The notes under the pieces were generated by a model, which ran no database searches, was not told the origin of the DNA, and was given only the letters and a program-made list of their open reading frames with translations. Shown here piece by piece: positions 43,894 to 53,213 of a stretch of DNA of 64,000 bases. Positions within the stretch are counted from its first letter, which is position 1. Each line of letters starts with the position of its first letter. Both the position numbers and the translations under genes were made by a program. The DNA comes from Flexivirga caeni (lineage in GTDB: Bacteria; Actinomycetota; Actinomycetes; Actinomycetales; Dermatophilaceae). The stretch covers positions 124,001 to 188,000 of the forward strand of contig NZ_RJJQ01000007.1 of assembly GCF_003724155.1 (NCBI RefSeq), read 5' to 3'.

Positions 43894-44697
43894 TCACGAC
43901 GCGGCGCGCACAGGGTCCTGCGCTGGGGCAATGGCGGCGCGCAGCCGACGGAGTATGTCGGAGAGCAGCCTCGACACCTGCATCTGGCTGACCCCGATCT
44001 GTGCCCCGATCTGCTGCTGGGTGAGATTGTCCACGAACCGCAGGCGCAGGATGAGTTTCTCCCTCGCCGGGAGGTCACGCAGCACCGGCCGGAGCGCCTC
44101 GAAGGTTTCGATGCGCTCGAGGTCGGGCTCCAGCCGGCCCAACGTATCGCCGAGTGTCGTCCCGGCGTCATACTCGATCGGCGCGTCCATCGACCGGGCG
44201 ACATACTGGCCGTCGACGGCGCGGGCACACGCGACGTCCTCGACCGAGAGACCCATCGACCGGGCGATTTCGGCCGTCCCCGGTTCGCGCCCGAGTGCCT
44301 GGGTCAACTCCTCGGTGCAGGAGCGCACGGTCAGGCTGCGTTCCTGCAGCTGGCGGGGCGGGCGCACCGCCCAGCCATGGTCCCGGAAGTGGCGCTTCAG
44401 CTCCCCTGTGATGGTCGGGACGGCGAACGCCACGAAGCCCGACCCGCGATCGGGCTGAAACCGTCGCACGGCCTGGACGAGGCCGAGTAGCGCTACTTGT
44501 TCGAGGTCCTCCCGCTCGAGCCCCCGATTGTCATACCGGTGCGCGATCGAGGTGGCGAGCGCGTGGTGGTCCAGCACCACCTGGTGGCGGAGTCTGGCCG
44601 CCGCCGCGTGGTTCGCGCGGCGCGCTTGCTGGAGGAGTTCCTCCGCGGACGACCGCCCGTCGGGCGAGATGGGAAGAACACCTGCTGTGTGCGGCAT
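43894..44697 (-). CDS. SigB/SigF-subfamily sigma factor
   Basis: A 267-residue sigma-70 factor of the stress/differentiation group. Region 2 (EREDLEQVALLGLVQAVRRF, FVAFAVPTITGELKRHFRDHGW), region 3 (AEIARSMGLSVEDV) and region 4 (LPAREKLILRLRFVDNLTQQ, GVSQMQVSRLL) are all present. This group normally needs anti-sigma and anti-anti-sigma partners, none of which is adjacent. Five promoters of its predicted type lie elsewhere in the window. Confidence 0.92.
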   Translation of the reverse strand: MPHTAGVLPISPDGRSSAEELLQQARRANHAAAARLRHQVVLDHHALATSIAHRYDNRGLEREDLEQVALLGLVQAVRRFQPDRGSGFVAFAVPTITGELKRHFRDHGWAVRPPRQLQERSLTVRSCTEELTQALGREPGTAEIARSMGLSVEDVACARAVDGQYVARSMDAPIEYDAGTTLGDTLGRLEPDLERIETFEALRPVLRDLPAREKLILRLRFVDNLTQQQIGAQIGVSQMQVSRLLSDILRRLRAAIAPAQDPVRAAS

Positions 44698-44800
44698 GGA
44701 TCATCGCTTTCACGAGAAACCACACCGACCACTGGGCTCGAGCCGGCACGTGTCCTTCACCCTGGCACACCTGGCGGACGTCGGCAAGGCGGCACGCGAG

Positions 44801-44827
44801 GGTGTCGAATCTCCCTGTGCCGGGTAT
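44801..44827 (+). promoter_or_regulatory. SigB-like promoter for the DUF7218-type gene
   Basis: GGTGT (44801-44805), 16 bases, then GGGTAT (44822-44827), matching the actinobacterial SigB pattern GNNT-N14-16-GGGTAY. It is 45 bases before the ATG at 44873. Confidence 0.6.
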
Positions 44828-44872
44828 GTCCTGGAGTGACAACCCAGAACACTCACCACGGAGGTCGCAGAG

Positions 44873-45142
44873 ATGCCCACGAAGAAGCCCGGCCCTTCGG
44901 TCAAGGACGACGAGCTCTACGAGAAGCTGCGCGACGAGGGGAACAGCAAGGAGAAGTCGGCGCGCATCGCCAACGCTGCCGCACACTCATCCAGGTCGGA
45001 CGTCAGCCACAGGGGCGGGAAGAGCCCGTCCTACGACGACTGGACCAAGGACGATCTCTACCGGCGCGCCGCAGACATCGGCATCCGAGGCAGGTCGTCG
45101 ATGTCCAAGGCCGAGCTCATCACCGCTCTCCGCAATCACTGA
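44873..45142 (+). CDS. Small SAP/Rho-N-type stress protein
   Basis: An 89-residue hydrophilic protein. The first half (DELYEKLRDEGNSKEKSARI) matches a small actinobacterial family (DUF7218-like); the second half (WTKDDLYRRAADIGIRG, MSKAELITALRNH) is a SAP or Rho-N-like helix-extended-helix that binds nucleic acid. A SigB-like promoter and GGAGG precede it. Its 3' end overlaps the convergent racemase gene by 23 bases. Confidence 0.8.
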   Translation: MPTKKPGPSVKDDELYEKLRDEGNSKEKSARIANAAAHSSRSDVSHRGGKSPSYDDWTKDDLYRRAADIGIRGRSSMSKAELITALRNH

Positions 45143-46289
45143 GCCGGCGGAGACGCTGCTCGTCGAGCGATCGGACCGTGCCCTGTCCTGTTGAGGCACC
45201 GTCGACGGCGAAGCGGGACACGTCCTTCAGCCGATAGCCGTGGCCGGGTGCCGCGGGGCGACTCGCTGTCAGCCGGCCGTCGCGCACGACCGGCGCCCCC
45301 TCGAGCAACTGGGCTTCGACAGCGACGTGGTCGCTGAACCACTCGACGTGGCGAAGGTGGTCGTCCGCCATACCGAGCGGAAGATGCAGTGCCGGAGCAC
45401 AGTTGGCGGAAACCGGGACGTGCGCGGCCCGAGCGTATGCCGCGCAGCGGCGCCATCCCGTGAACCCGCCGCACCGGGTGACGTCCAGCTGCACGCAGTC
45501 GACGGCGTCACACATCGACCTGGCGTCCGACACCTCGGCGATGTGCTCGCCGGCAGCAACGTCCAGCCCCAGCACGCCGCGCAACTGCGCGAGACCGCGC
45601 ATGTCTTCCCCGGATACCGGCTCTTCGAACCAGGTCACGCCCAGGATGTCCAGGTCCTGGCCCACCCGCAGCGCCTGGCCACGTGAGTAGGCACCGTCGG
45701 CGTCGACCATCACCTGCGCCGCGCCGCGCACCCGGGTGACGACCCGCGCGACCCGGACGCGGTCGCGCGCAACATCATGGCCCGCGTTCTCACCGATCTT
45801 GATCTTGACCGCGGGGCAACCCACGGCGAGCCACTCGTCGACCTGGGCGTCCAGCTGGTCGAGACTCATCGAGGTGAACCCACCGGATCCGTAGACCGGC
45901 ACCGACTCGCGATGCGTCCCCCAGAGTTCCGTGATCGGCAGGCCCAGACTCTTGCCGCGCACATCCCACAATGCGATGTCCACCGCGCTGATCGCGGCCA
46001 TCACGATCCCCCGGGTGCCCAGATCGCGACAGGCCCGGCGCATCCGTTCCCAGAGTCGCGACGGGCTCGCCGGGTTCTGACCGACCACCTGCGGCGCCAG
46101 CACCGACCGCACGAGTTCCGCCGCCGCCGGCGACGTGTAGGTCCACCCGAGACCAGTGTGGTCACCCGCGTGCACTTCGACGACCACGACGCCCGTGTGA
46201 TCCCACGTCAGGGTGCCGTCACTTTCCGGCTCCGGAGTGGGGAACACCAGGGCGTGCACGTCGACCTGATCCACGATTGCAGGCGTCAT
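45120..46289 (-). CDS. Enolase-superfamily (mandelate racemase type) enzyme
   Basis: A 389-residue enzyme with capping domain and barrel. The KxK base is in VKIKIGENAG, metal ligands in MVDADGAY, WFEEPVSGED and AAGEHIAE, and the His base near NCAPALHLPLG. It abstracts a proton alpha to a carboxylate; substrate may be a sugar acid or hydroxyacid. Start at 46289 is chosen among three nearby Met codons. It lies 47 bases downstream of the F420 enzyme gene. Confidence 0.8.
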   Translation of the reverse strand: MTPAIVDQVDVHALVFPTPEPESDGTLTWDHTGVVVVEVHAGDHTGLGWTYTSPAAAELVRSVLAPQVVGQNPASPSRLWERMRRACRDLGTRGIVMAAISAVDIALWDVRGKSLGLPITELWGTHRESVPVYGSGGFTSMSLDQLDAQVDEWLAVGCPAVKIKIGENAGHDVARDRVRVARVVTRVRGAAQVMVDADGAYSRGQALRVGQDLDILGVTWFEEPVSGEDMRGLAQLRGVLGLDVAAGEHIAEVSDARSMCDAVDCVQLDVTRCGGFTGWRRCAAYARAAHVPVSANCAPALHLPLGMADDHLRHVEWFSDHVAVEAQLLEGAPVVRDGRLTASRPAAPGHGYRLKDVSRFAVDGASTGQGTVRSLDEQRLRRLSDCGER

Positions 46290-46336
46290 ACGGGACCGCA
46301 TACCCGATCTGGGCTTCCCTATTCCCATTCCAGCCG

Positions 46337-47317
46337 TCAGGCTCCGGCGTGCCGCAAGCGCTCCAACAGGGGTACGGCTGCTTCGCGGAGAAAGCGCTGC
46401 GTGCTGTCGCCGCCGATCTGCACGAGCGCGACGTCGGTGAAGCCGTTCTCCCAGAACGGACGCACCGCCTCGACGATGGCGTCCAGATCCGGCCCGCACG
46501 GTATGGCGGCCGCGACGTCCTCGGGCCGGATGAATTGTGTTGCGGCAGCGAACCCCTCGGGCGTCGGCAGATTGGAGTTGACCGGCCAGCCGCCGCCGAA
46601 CCAGCGGAACTGCTCGTGCGCCCGCTGCCGGGCGACGTGCTCGTCCGGGTCCCAGCAGATGGGAAGCTGGCCGATAGCGCGAAATCTTCCACCGAGTTCG
46701 ACCGACGCGTCCCGCCACTCGCGCACCAGAGTCGGGGAGGGTTCGGTTGCAATCAGATGATCGGCGAGACCCGCCAGCCGGGCGATGCCGGATCCGCCGC
46801 TGACGGCCACCGCGATCGGCACACCGTCCTCGGGAACATCCCATATGCGTGCCGAATCCACTTGAAAATACAGGCCATCGTGGTCGATGAGCCGGCCGGT
46901 GTGGAGCCGGCGGATGATGCCGATGGCCTCCGCGAGCATCTCCTGTCGGTCCCGCAGAGCCGGCCAGCCGTCGCCGACGACGTGCTCGTTGAGGCTCTCG
47001 CCGGACCCGAGTCCGAGGGTGAACCGCCCGTCGGCGAGCAATTGCAGGGTGGCGGCCTTCTGGGCGACGACGGCCGGGTGGTACCGCATCGTCGGGCAGG
47101 TCACATAGGTCATCAGGCCGACCCTGGTGGTCGCGTGGGCCACGGCGCCCAGCACGGCCCAGGCGTATGGCGCGTGTCCCTGCTCGCGCAGCCAGGGCGA
47201 GAAGTGGTCGCTGGAGACCAGGAAGTCGAATCCCGCCCGCTCCGCGGCGATGGCGTCATCGACGAGTGCCTTAGGCCCGGACTGCTCTGTCATCAAGGTG
47301 AATCCGAACTGCGTCAT
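46337..47317 (-). CDS. LLM-class F420-dependent oxidoreductase (FGD-like)
   Basis: A 326-residue luciferase-like barrel protein resembling F420-dependent glucose-6-phosphate dehydrogenase relatives: FLVSSDHFSPWLREQGHAP, TYVTCPTMRYHPAVVAQKAA and GRFTLGLGSGESLNEHV. Substrate is uncertain. The ATG at 47317 lies in a GTATGACG octamer. It is probably co-transcribed with the racemase-like gene and diverges from the HAD gene. Confidence 0.87.
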   Translation of the reverse strand: MTQFGFTLMTEQSGPKALVDDAIAAERAGFDFLVSSDHFSPWLREQGHAPYAWAVLGAVAHATTRVGLMTYVTCPTMRYHPAVVAQKAATLQLLADGRFTLGLGSGESLNEHVVGDGWPALRDRQEMLAEAIGIIRRLHTGRLIDHDGLYFQVDSARIWDVPEDGVPIAVAVSGGSGIARLAGLADHLIATEPSPTLVREWRDASVELGGRFRAIGQLPICWDPDEHVARQRAHEQFRWFGGGWPVNSNLPTPEGFAAATQFIRPEDVAAAIPCGPDLDAIVEAVRPFWENGFTDVALVQIGGDSTQRFLREAAVPLLERLRHAGA

Positions 47318-47401
47318 ACATCTGCTGTACCCGGGTATGTGGTGACGGTAAACCGCGACGCCACTCGGGTGCAGCGAACGAAGTGATCGAGGAGCAAAAT
47401 C

Positions 47402-48094
47402 ATGGCCGACCGCACGGCAGCCGACGGTGCCGGTGTCATCTTCGATGTGGACGGAACCCTGCTCGACACGAACTACCTGCACGTCCTCGCATGGTCGGCA
47501 GCGTTCGGCGACAACGGTTTTCGCATCGAGACGGCCGACATCCACCGAGCGATCGGGCTCCCGAGCGATTCCCTGGTCGAGCGGCTCGTCCAGGAGCAGC
47601 GCCCCGACCTCATGGAGGCGCACTCCGATCACTTTGACCGGCTGCGCGAGCGCTACGGGGTGCATGCGGTGACCGGTGCGGGTGACCTGCTGCGCCGGTG
47701 TGCAGCGAGCGGCTGGACCGTCGTGCTCTCGACCAGTGCCGACAAGGATGACCTCGACTGGATGCTGCCGCTGATCGGAGCCGACGACGTGATCGCGGGG
47801 ACGACGACGTCCGGCGACGTGCCGCACGGCAAACCGCATCCGGACGCAATGGTCACCGCGATGGACGCACACGGCCTTGCAGCAGAGCGGACGCTCGCCG
47901 TCGGCGACTCGGTGTGGGACATGCGCTCGGCGCGCCGAGCCGGGATCGACTGCGTGGGCCTGACAGCCGGGGGCATCAGCGGCCCGGAACTGCAAGACGC
48001 CGGCGCAGCCGAAGTCCACGACGACCCGGCAGCCCTGCTTGGTCGTTTCCGGTTGTCGCTGTTGGGAGTTCGCGCGCCACAGACGCAGCGCTGA
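47402..48094 (+). CDS. HAD-family phosphatase
   Basis: A 230-residue HAD hydrolase, subfamily IA. The nucleophile is in VIFDVDGTLLDT, the Thr/Ser motif in VVLSTSADKDD, Lys in PHGKPHPDAM and the acidic pair in VGDSVWDMRSA. Substrate unknown. GGAGC precedes the ATG. A SigB-like promoter for the next gene overlaps its stop codon. Confidence 0.87.
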   Translation: MADRTAADGAGVIFDVDGTLLDTNYLHVLAWSAAFGDNGFRIETADIHRAIGLPSDSLVERLVQEQRPDLMEAHSDHFDRLRERYGVHAVTGAGDLLRRCAASGWTVVLSTSADKDDLDWMLPLIGADDVIAGTTTSGDVPHGKPHPDAMVTAMDAHGLAAERTLAVGDSVWDMRSARRAGIDCVGLTAGGISGPELQDAGAAEVHDDPAALLGRFRLSLLGVRAPQTQR

Positions 48095-48118
48095 TTTGAT
48101 CGCAGCAGCTGTGGGTAG
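48093..48118 (+). promoter_or_regulatory. SigB-like promoter for the gene at 48156
   Basis: GATT (48093-48096) and GGGTAG (48113-48118) with about 16 bases between, close to the pattern at the other stress genes; the last base departs from GGGTAY. Confidence 0.4.
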
Positions 48119-48155
48119 GACAGGACTCCCACAATTGACTCGCACTGGAGGCGCC

Positions 48156-48530
48156 ATGACAGACATGTACGACTCACAAGGACGCACCGGCCATCCGGCC
48201 GCACAGGTGCCACTCTCGGGCGACCTCGTCGCCCGGCTCGGCGAGTCCGCAGGCGACTACGCCCGCGCGCTCTGGGCTGTTGCCCAGGACGGCGACGCCG
48301 ACGCCGACGGTATGGCGGGAGCCATCCGCCGGGTCAACGAGCGGTTCGGCGTCGACGGCCCCGACATGGTGGTCGACCGGATGCAGGAGATCTTCCGTAA
48401 CTCGGGAGGGTTCCTGACGATCATCAGCGAGGACCGGGTGCTGGCCGGGGCGCTGTCGGACGACGACGATGCGACGGAGCCGCCCCACGCCCCGAACGCC
48501 GCGCACGAGTCGACCGACACGGCCGGCTGA
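48156..48530 (+). CDS. Hypothetical acidic protein
   Basis: A 124-residue soluble protein I cannot place in a family. The centre is helical (DLVARLGESAGDYARALWAV, IRRVNERFGVDGPDMVVDRM) and the tail is very acidic. GGAGG precedes the ATG and a SigB-like promoter lies upstream, so it may be stress-induced. Confidence 0.65.
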   Translation: MTDMYDSQGRTGHPAAQVPLSGDLVARLGESAGDYARALWAVAQDGDADADGMAGAIRRVNERFGVDGPDMVVDRMQEIFRNSGGFLTIISEDRVLAGALSDDDDATEPPHAPNAAHESTDTAG

Positions 48531-49038
48531 GCGGCAGGCGTATTGGGGCAAATTCATTCAGCGGTCAGCGGCGTCGCGATGCCCGGCCATCTTCGCGTCC
48601 GTATGACCCCACGGCTTTCTCGATCGTGACCGCCGACCTGAGTCGCGCCACTCACTCAAATCAGGCACGTTCGGACACATCGTCGCAGGTCAGCGCCCTC
48701 GGCGTCCCGCAAATGACCTGCCTCGTCCACAATTCACTGACTCAGATCATCTCAGATCGCGCAAGCGGATGACCTGCGACGATGCTGGTGCCGATGCGTG
48801 GCAAAGCCGACACCACGGCGCCCTGCAACTTCAGAGAGGCACCCCGGTGACACGACTCAGGAGCCGACACCGGTCCAGTGAGTGTTGACCGGTCGTCGAG
48901 TCGCGTGCCGTCCACGGCTCGGCTCCTCACCCGGCCCTTCGCGCCGAGAGGGTCGTAGATGTCCTGAAAAGCCCAAACTTACGTGCAGTTCGCGACAGCT
49001 ACTACCCCTCTCGATACGGCAGGAGACCATGCCTTCCG
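48531..49038. other. Gene-free stretch
   Basis: About 500 bases without a credible coding frame, RNA gene or repeat. Codon patterns are random and there is no GTATGNCG octamer. It opens a patch of foreign character that extends to the DUF222 gene. Confidence 0.5.
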
Positions 49039-49629
49039 CTATTTCCCTGACGGGGACACCGACGTCACGGGGGTCCACACCTGTACGAGAATTGTGTCGC
49101 CTGTCGTTGCGTCTGCAACGACAGTTCCCGTGCAAGTCGTCGTCTGCGTGTCGCCGGGGGCTGTCGTGCCGGCACCACCAACTGTCGGCGGGCAAGGCCC
49201 GGTGTCCTGGCTGAAGACGTAGGCGGCAACACCCGTGGGTGACACAGACGGCGCCCCTGCCCCCGGCGCCGTCGCGATCGCCAGCGCGTGATAGACCCCG
49301 GAGCGCACCAGAAGGGTCGGAGAGTCCGCGACCCATGGGGCAGCTGCACCGTCCTTGGCGGTCACGTGCGCTCGGACCGCTTCCGCCGTCATCGGGAACT
49401 TTGTATCGGCTGTAGCCGGCTCAAGAGTCCCACCGCCATGATCAGGAAATGCCTGCTCCGCCTTGGACACGGCGACCACCGTCAACGAGCCGGTGCTCGA
49501 CGTTGTCGAGATGTCGGTCGCAGAGGCCTTCGGCGTGGATGTCGTATTGGACCCGCACCCGGAAACCAGGGCAACGAGCACTGCGCCACCCAGGAGGATT
49601 GCCGGTCTTGCGTGTATGACCCGGACCAT
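49039..49629 (-). CDS. Putative lipoprotein
   Basis: A 196-residue exported protein. The signal peptide ends in a lipobox LVSGC (Cys about 25), followed by a Ser/Thr-rich linker and a C-terminal domain with two Cys residues in GPCPPTVGG and TTTCTGTV. No family is recognised. The ATG at 49629 is taken as start with GGAG upstream. It lies downstream of a decayed secreted-protein gene on the same strand. Confidence 0.65.
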   Translation of the reverse strand: MVRVIHARPAILLGGAVLVALVSGCGSNTTSTPKASATDISTTSSTGSLTVVAVSKAEQAFPDHGGGTLEPATADTKFPMTAEAVRAHVTAKDGAAAPWVADSPTLLVRSGVYHALAIATAPGAGAPSVSPTGVAAYVFSQDTGPCPPTVGGAGTTAPGDTQTTTCTGTVVADATTGDTILVQVWTPVTSVSPSGK

Positions 49630-49689
49630 GATGTCTCCTCACATCGTGCATTGCCATGCCGTATTCCAACTGGCCATTTGACGTAGCGA

Positions 49690-50501
49690 TCAGGCTGGAT
49701 TTGTCCACGTTCTTATGTGGTCACATCCCGACGCATTCGTGTAGTACTTATTCGGTGACGGCAGATTGTACGAATACTTATTCAAGTAGCAGGGGATTGC
49801 GACGCCATGGCCGTCAGAAACGCGATAAATACCCAATGCCGTGAAGTTTGTCGGAGAACTCGCGCTACCCGGAACGTTGTTTGGCCCGCTATCATCCACC
49901 TCACCGAAGAAAGTTGGCTGGAAACTCCACCCTAAAGTCCAGGGGTCATAGGGCATGTAATAGCCTAACTGTTTCGAGCCCTGGAAGGCCGCCATCTGAA
50001 TGCCATGCCCAGGAGTCGGCTAAGGTCCGGATGGACCGGCGTAGAAGACTCGGGCCGTGATCTTCGTGCCAAGAGTAAGGCAAGAGCCGAGGGTTCTTTG
50101 AAAACTGAAGCCGATGTTGTATTCAGCATAAAGCCGCATGCATGACTCGCGGTTATCATACATGTATCCGGCTTGTGCGTAGTGATTTACAACTCCGGCG
50201 TCTTGTATCATGACCCACGCAGTCGAAAATGTGTATGGGTACGTGAGATTTGAGCATACGTTCCCGCTTCTGACCTCAGAATACCCTGATACGCCTTCAG
50301 GCGTATCAGCCCAGGAATTCGGCGATCTGCTATAGCCGGTGTATCCCACCTGGGCATTCGTTTGACTGCCACACGTTGAGGCCAACGCTGACTGACTGTT
50401 CACAATAGATTGGACAGCACGAAGGCGAGCGCCAAGACTGATGCGAAGATGATTCTAGCGTGGCGAGAACGCCAGCCAATGATCGTATTCTCTAAGTTCA
50501 C
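49690..50501 (-). pseudogene. Decayed gene for a secreted protein
   Basis: A GTG at 50501 with AGGGG upstream begins a signal peptide (RIIFASVLALAFVLSNLL) that runs into TGA near 50406. Protein-like sequence resumes in another frame (NSQSALASTCGSQTNAQVGY) and continues to an in-frame TAG at 50020-50022. Beyond it the same frame stays open (PTPGHGIQMAAFQGSKQLGY) to 49690. Cys, Tyr and Asn content fits an exported disulfide-bonded protein. GC is visibly lower than around it and no GTATGNCG octamer is present. I do not recognise the family. Confidence 0.6.
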
Positions 50502-50837
50502 AGAGTTACCCCTGCCGATGGGTCCCTAGGGGTGACGGTTTCCTCCGCTAGGGAACTGCGGAACTGACGTTAGACCTGACCAACGAACCAGTCAAGACTT
50601 CCAGCGCGGGATTTGGGTGGCGGTTCTGCCTGAATCATTGACCCCTGCGTGCGCTCGCCTCAACGGGCAGGGTGGACATCGTCTCCTTCCGGTACTCTCC
50701 GACACCTCACTTCGGTGCGACTGGCCAGCCCCGGCACTTCGGGCTGCAGGTGAACCGGACTTGGTGGACGAGGTCGTCAACACGAAAGCGGCTGCTGATT
50801 GACGTCTTTGTTCACTTGGCTGCTCCCGGCGCCGAGC
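50502..50837. other. Gene-free stretch between decayed gene and DUF222 gene
   Basis: No frame is convincing. A short plus-strand frame around 50672-50857 has some protein-like character but no start signal or family resemblance; it could be a remnant of an older gene. Confidence 0.4.
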
Positions 50838-52586
50838 TTAGTCGCTGGGTGTGGTGATGTAGGTGCGGCCGGTGGGGCTGGTCCAGGTGCAGACGCCCAG
50901 GGGTGTCATGGTGACGGTCCAGCCGTGGGCTTGTTTGGTGCGGTGATGGTAGCGGCATAGGCAGTGAAGATTCCATGCGGCGGTGGGTCCGAACGGCCAG
51001 GCCCGGACGTGGTCCAGGTCGCAGCGGACTGCGGGGCGGGTGCAGCCGGGGAAGCGGCAATGAGAATCCCGGGCGCGCACGAACGCGGCAAGTTTCGGAC
51101 TCGGCCGGTACCGGGTTTGGCAGGTTTCGACGGTCACTCCGGTGTCGGCGTCGATCAGGGCACGGGTGATCGTCATCCCGAACGATCGGGTCATGGCTTC
51201 GACCACGGAGGCGCGGATGGTGCCGACGCCGGGGATGATCGCATCCCCCACGCGAGCCGTCACGGGTGCCGAATCTGGTTGCGGTTGCTCGTTGTCCGGT
51301 GCCGCATCGTCTACCGGTGGCGCCAGCCACGGCGGCGGCCTGCCTGGTGGGTCCTGGCGGTAGGGCGGCGCATGGGAGTCATCGTCGAGCTCGCCGTCGG
51401 CGTAATCGTCCGGATCGGGCGGGTACAAGGTTTTGAGGAGTTGGTTGAACTCGGTGTCGACCTGCGCCTGCGACTTCAGCCGCGTTGACGATACGGGCCC
51501 GGTGGGTGGTGCGCCAGGTGGCACGTCCGGTATGCCGGTCAGCCCGTTGATCGGGTGCGCGAACCCGGCAGGCCACCCCGCCGTCCCTGCTGCGGCACCT
51601 GCCGCTGTGCCAGTGTGCACGGGGATCTGCACGACCAGCTGGGTGGTGACGGTGGCGTTGTCCAGGATCAGGTCGGCGAACGCGTCGGCCCGGCATTCGG
51701 CCAGTGTCTTCCCGGTGGTGGTGTCCTTGTGCAGGTCACTCGCCAGCTCGTTCACTGCCGCCATCACCCGTGCCGCGGTCGCCGCATCCAGGATCGCGTG
51801 CAGGTGGGACAGGCCGGGCTCGTCGTCCGGGTGGACGAATACCCCGACCCGGTCACGGCGCCGGGCGGCCGCCGCCTTCCCGGCTGACACCGGGCTGATC
51901 GCGGCCAGGATCCGGCCGGTGCGGCGGCGCAGCTGCCCCACCGATTGCCGGCCGATCAGGGCGACACCCGCCTGCTCGGCGACCGCGGCTTCTTCCGTGC
52001 TGGTGCCGGCCGGGTCCGCGTCACCGAGCAGCGCGGCCTCGACCTGCCGCGCCATATCCAGTGTGACGGGGGTGCCGTCCCCGGCCCGGGAACGGACCAC
52101 CTGCCCCAACGCGCGGTGGATCGTGGCCAGCTTGCCCGGCTCGACCTCGCCGGCGCCGACATGGGTGAACAGTCTGGGGGTGCGGGTCATCGCGTCCACC
52201 GCTTCACTGATCCGGTCGACCGCGTGCCCGGACGTCCAGCCCAGCAACGGGCCGACCTCGCACCCGATGAACTCGTCCTGGTGGGTGCCGACAGCGTGCC
52301 GCACCGTGTGCTCACGAAAACCGGACGGTGCGCTGCGATCCGGGAACCGAACCTCCTCGATCGCCGCGACTTGCGCCAGCCGCGCCGACTGCACTGCCCA
52401 CGCCGTGTTCAGCACCCGTTGTGTGGCGAGGACCTGCTCCAGCAGGTCCTCCTTGGCCAAGGTGATCGAGTCGATCCGGGTGTCCTCGAATGCCGAGGCC
52501 AGCAGCTCGAACGCGGCCTGGATTTTCGCACCTGCAGACCCGGGCGCACCCTCACCGGGTGTGCGGTCTGCTGTGGCGTCCTCCAT
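50838..52586 (-). CDS. DUF222/HNH protein (13E12-repeat type)
   Basis: A 582-residue protein with an N-terminal DUF222 region (about 25-330) and a C-terminal HNH nuclease-like domain: CRFPGCTRPAVRCDLDHVRA, then WNLHCLCRYHHRTKQAHGW, with metal-binding Cys residues. An acidic Pro-rich linker (about 335-440) joins them. Members are numerous and mobile in actinobacteria and many are SOS-induced. A half-conserved LexA box lies 8 bases upstream of the ATG. Only one GTATGNCG octamer is present in 1.7 kb. Confidence 0.85.
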   Translation of the reverse strand: MEDATADRTPGEGAPGSAGAKIQAAFELLASAFEDTRIDSITLAKEDLLEQVLATQRVLNTAWAVQSARLAQVAAIEEVRFPDRSAPSGFREHTVRHAVGTHQDEFIGCEVGPLLGWTSGHAVDRISEAVDAMTRTPRLFTHVGAGEVEPGKLATIHRALGQVVRSRAGDGTPVTLDMARQVEAALLGDADPAGTSTEEAAVAEQAGVALIGRQSVGQLRRRTGRILAAISPVSAGKAAAARRRDRVGVFVHPDDEPGLSHLHAILDAATAARVMAAVNELASDLHKDTTTGKTLAECRADAFADLILDNATVTTQLVVQIPVHTGTAAGAAAGTAGWPAGFAHPINGLTGIPDVPPGAPPTGPVSSTRLKSQAQVDTEFNQLLKTLYPPDPDDYADGELDDDSHAPPYRQDPPGRPPPWLAPPVDDAAPDNEQPQPDSAPVTARVGDAIIPGVGTIRASVVEAMTRSFGMTITRALIDADTGVTVETCQTRYRPSPKLAAFVRARDSHCRFPGCTRPAVRCDLDHVRAWPFGPTAAWNLHCLCRYHHRTKQAHGWTVTMTPLGVCTWTSPTGRTYITTPSD

Positions 52587-52593
52587 GACCTAA

Positions 52594-52609
52594 TACTACA
52601 GGTGTTCGA
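52594..52609 (-). promoter_or_regulatory. Possible degenerate SOS box
   Basis: On the minus strand TCGAACACCTGTAGTA: the left half matches the actinobacterial LexA box TCGAAC-N4-GTTCGA exactly and the right half at three of six positions. Confidence 0.35.
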
Positions 52610-52872
52610 GTTATATGTCGAGTGCTTAAGCGCATCAACTCACAGTATTTTCACCGGATTTCGCGACACCAACACTGGCGAACGCGCCGCACGCGCGAGG
52701 TTGCATGTCGATACGTGGTCACCCCGATACACGCTCCTCGGCCACTCATCACCCAGGTCCGTGCTTCCCGACCCTTGCCGCGCCGGAAGGTCGCGTCGTG
52801 CACGCCGTCCCAGTCGGGAACTGACCGCCGAACGACGGCCACGTGACCCCGTGAGCACCCGCGCGCCGTGAC
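52610..52872. other. Non-coding region before the tRNA terminator
   Basis: AT-richer near 52610-52640, where the promoter of the DUF222 gene probably lies (TATAAC on the minus strand). Nothing else is recognisable up to the tRNA terminator. Confidence 0.4.
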
Positions 52873-52912
52873 AAAAACGGCGCCTGATCCGCGTTCCCGC
52901 AGGTCAGGCGCC
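52873..52912 (-). terminator. Rho-independent terminator of tRNA-Val
   Basis: On the minus strand GGCGCCTGA pairs with TCAGGCGCC over nine bases with a 16-base loop, followed by GTTTTTG. It begins 12 bases after the tRNA. Confidence 0.85.
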
Positions 52913-52924
52913 ATTGTGCTGCTG

Positions 52925-52998
52925 TGGATGTGAAGGGACTCGAACCCCTGACCTCTCGCGTGTGAAGCGAACGCTCTAACCAGCTGAGCTACACATCC
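52925..52998 (-). tRNA. tRNA-Val (anticodon CAC)
   Basis: A 74-base cloverleaf. The acceptor stem GGATGTG pairs with CACATCC, discriminator A; the D arm is GCTCAGCTGGTTAGAGC, the anticodon loop TTCACAC, and the T arm AGGGGTTCGAGTCCCTT. CCA is not encoded. A strong terminator follows. No integration-site duplication is seen at its 3' end. Confidence 0.95.
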
Positions 52999-53152
52999 GG
53001 GTGCGGCGGCGGCCCCGTCAAACGGACCGTGCTGCGAGCGCCAACATTAGCCGACGACGACGGCACACACCAATCCGCGGTCCAGTCCTCCTGGGCGGCG
53101 CTGCGCCTGTCCCCGAACACCCCCCGGGTGCTGCGGTTTTCACCCCGAACAC

Positions 53153-53178
53153 GATTCACTCGGCAGATCACCGGGTAC
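53153..53178 (+). promoter_or_regulatory. SigB-like promoter for the DUF3040 gene
   Basis: GATTC (53153-53157), 15 bases, GGGTAC (53173-53178); 35 bases before the ATG. Confidence 0.55.
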
Positions 53179-53213
53179 GGCTCTGGAAGAGATCTGGCTG
53201 AGGAGTGCGCGAC

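Noticed and set aside
47327-47333. SigB-like -10 (GGGTAT) upstream of the HAD gene
   Set aside because: No GNNT element at 14-16 bases; nearest candidate is 18 away.
50672-50857. 61-codon plus-strand frame
   Set aside because: No start signal and no family; may be a remnant but cannot be supported.
52925-52998. tRNA-Val as an integration site for an island
   Set aside because: No duplicate of the tRNA 3' end within the window and no integrase gene.
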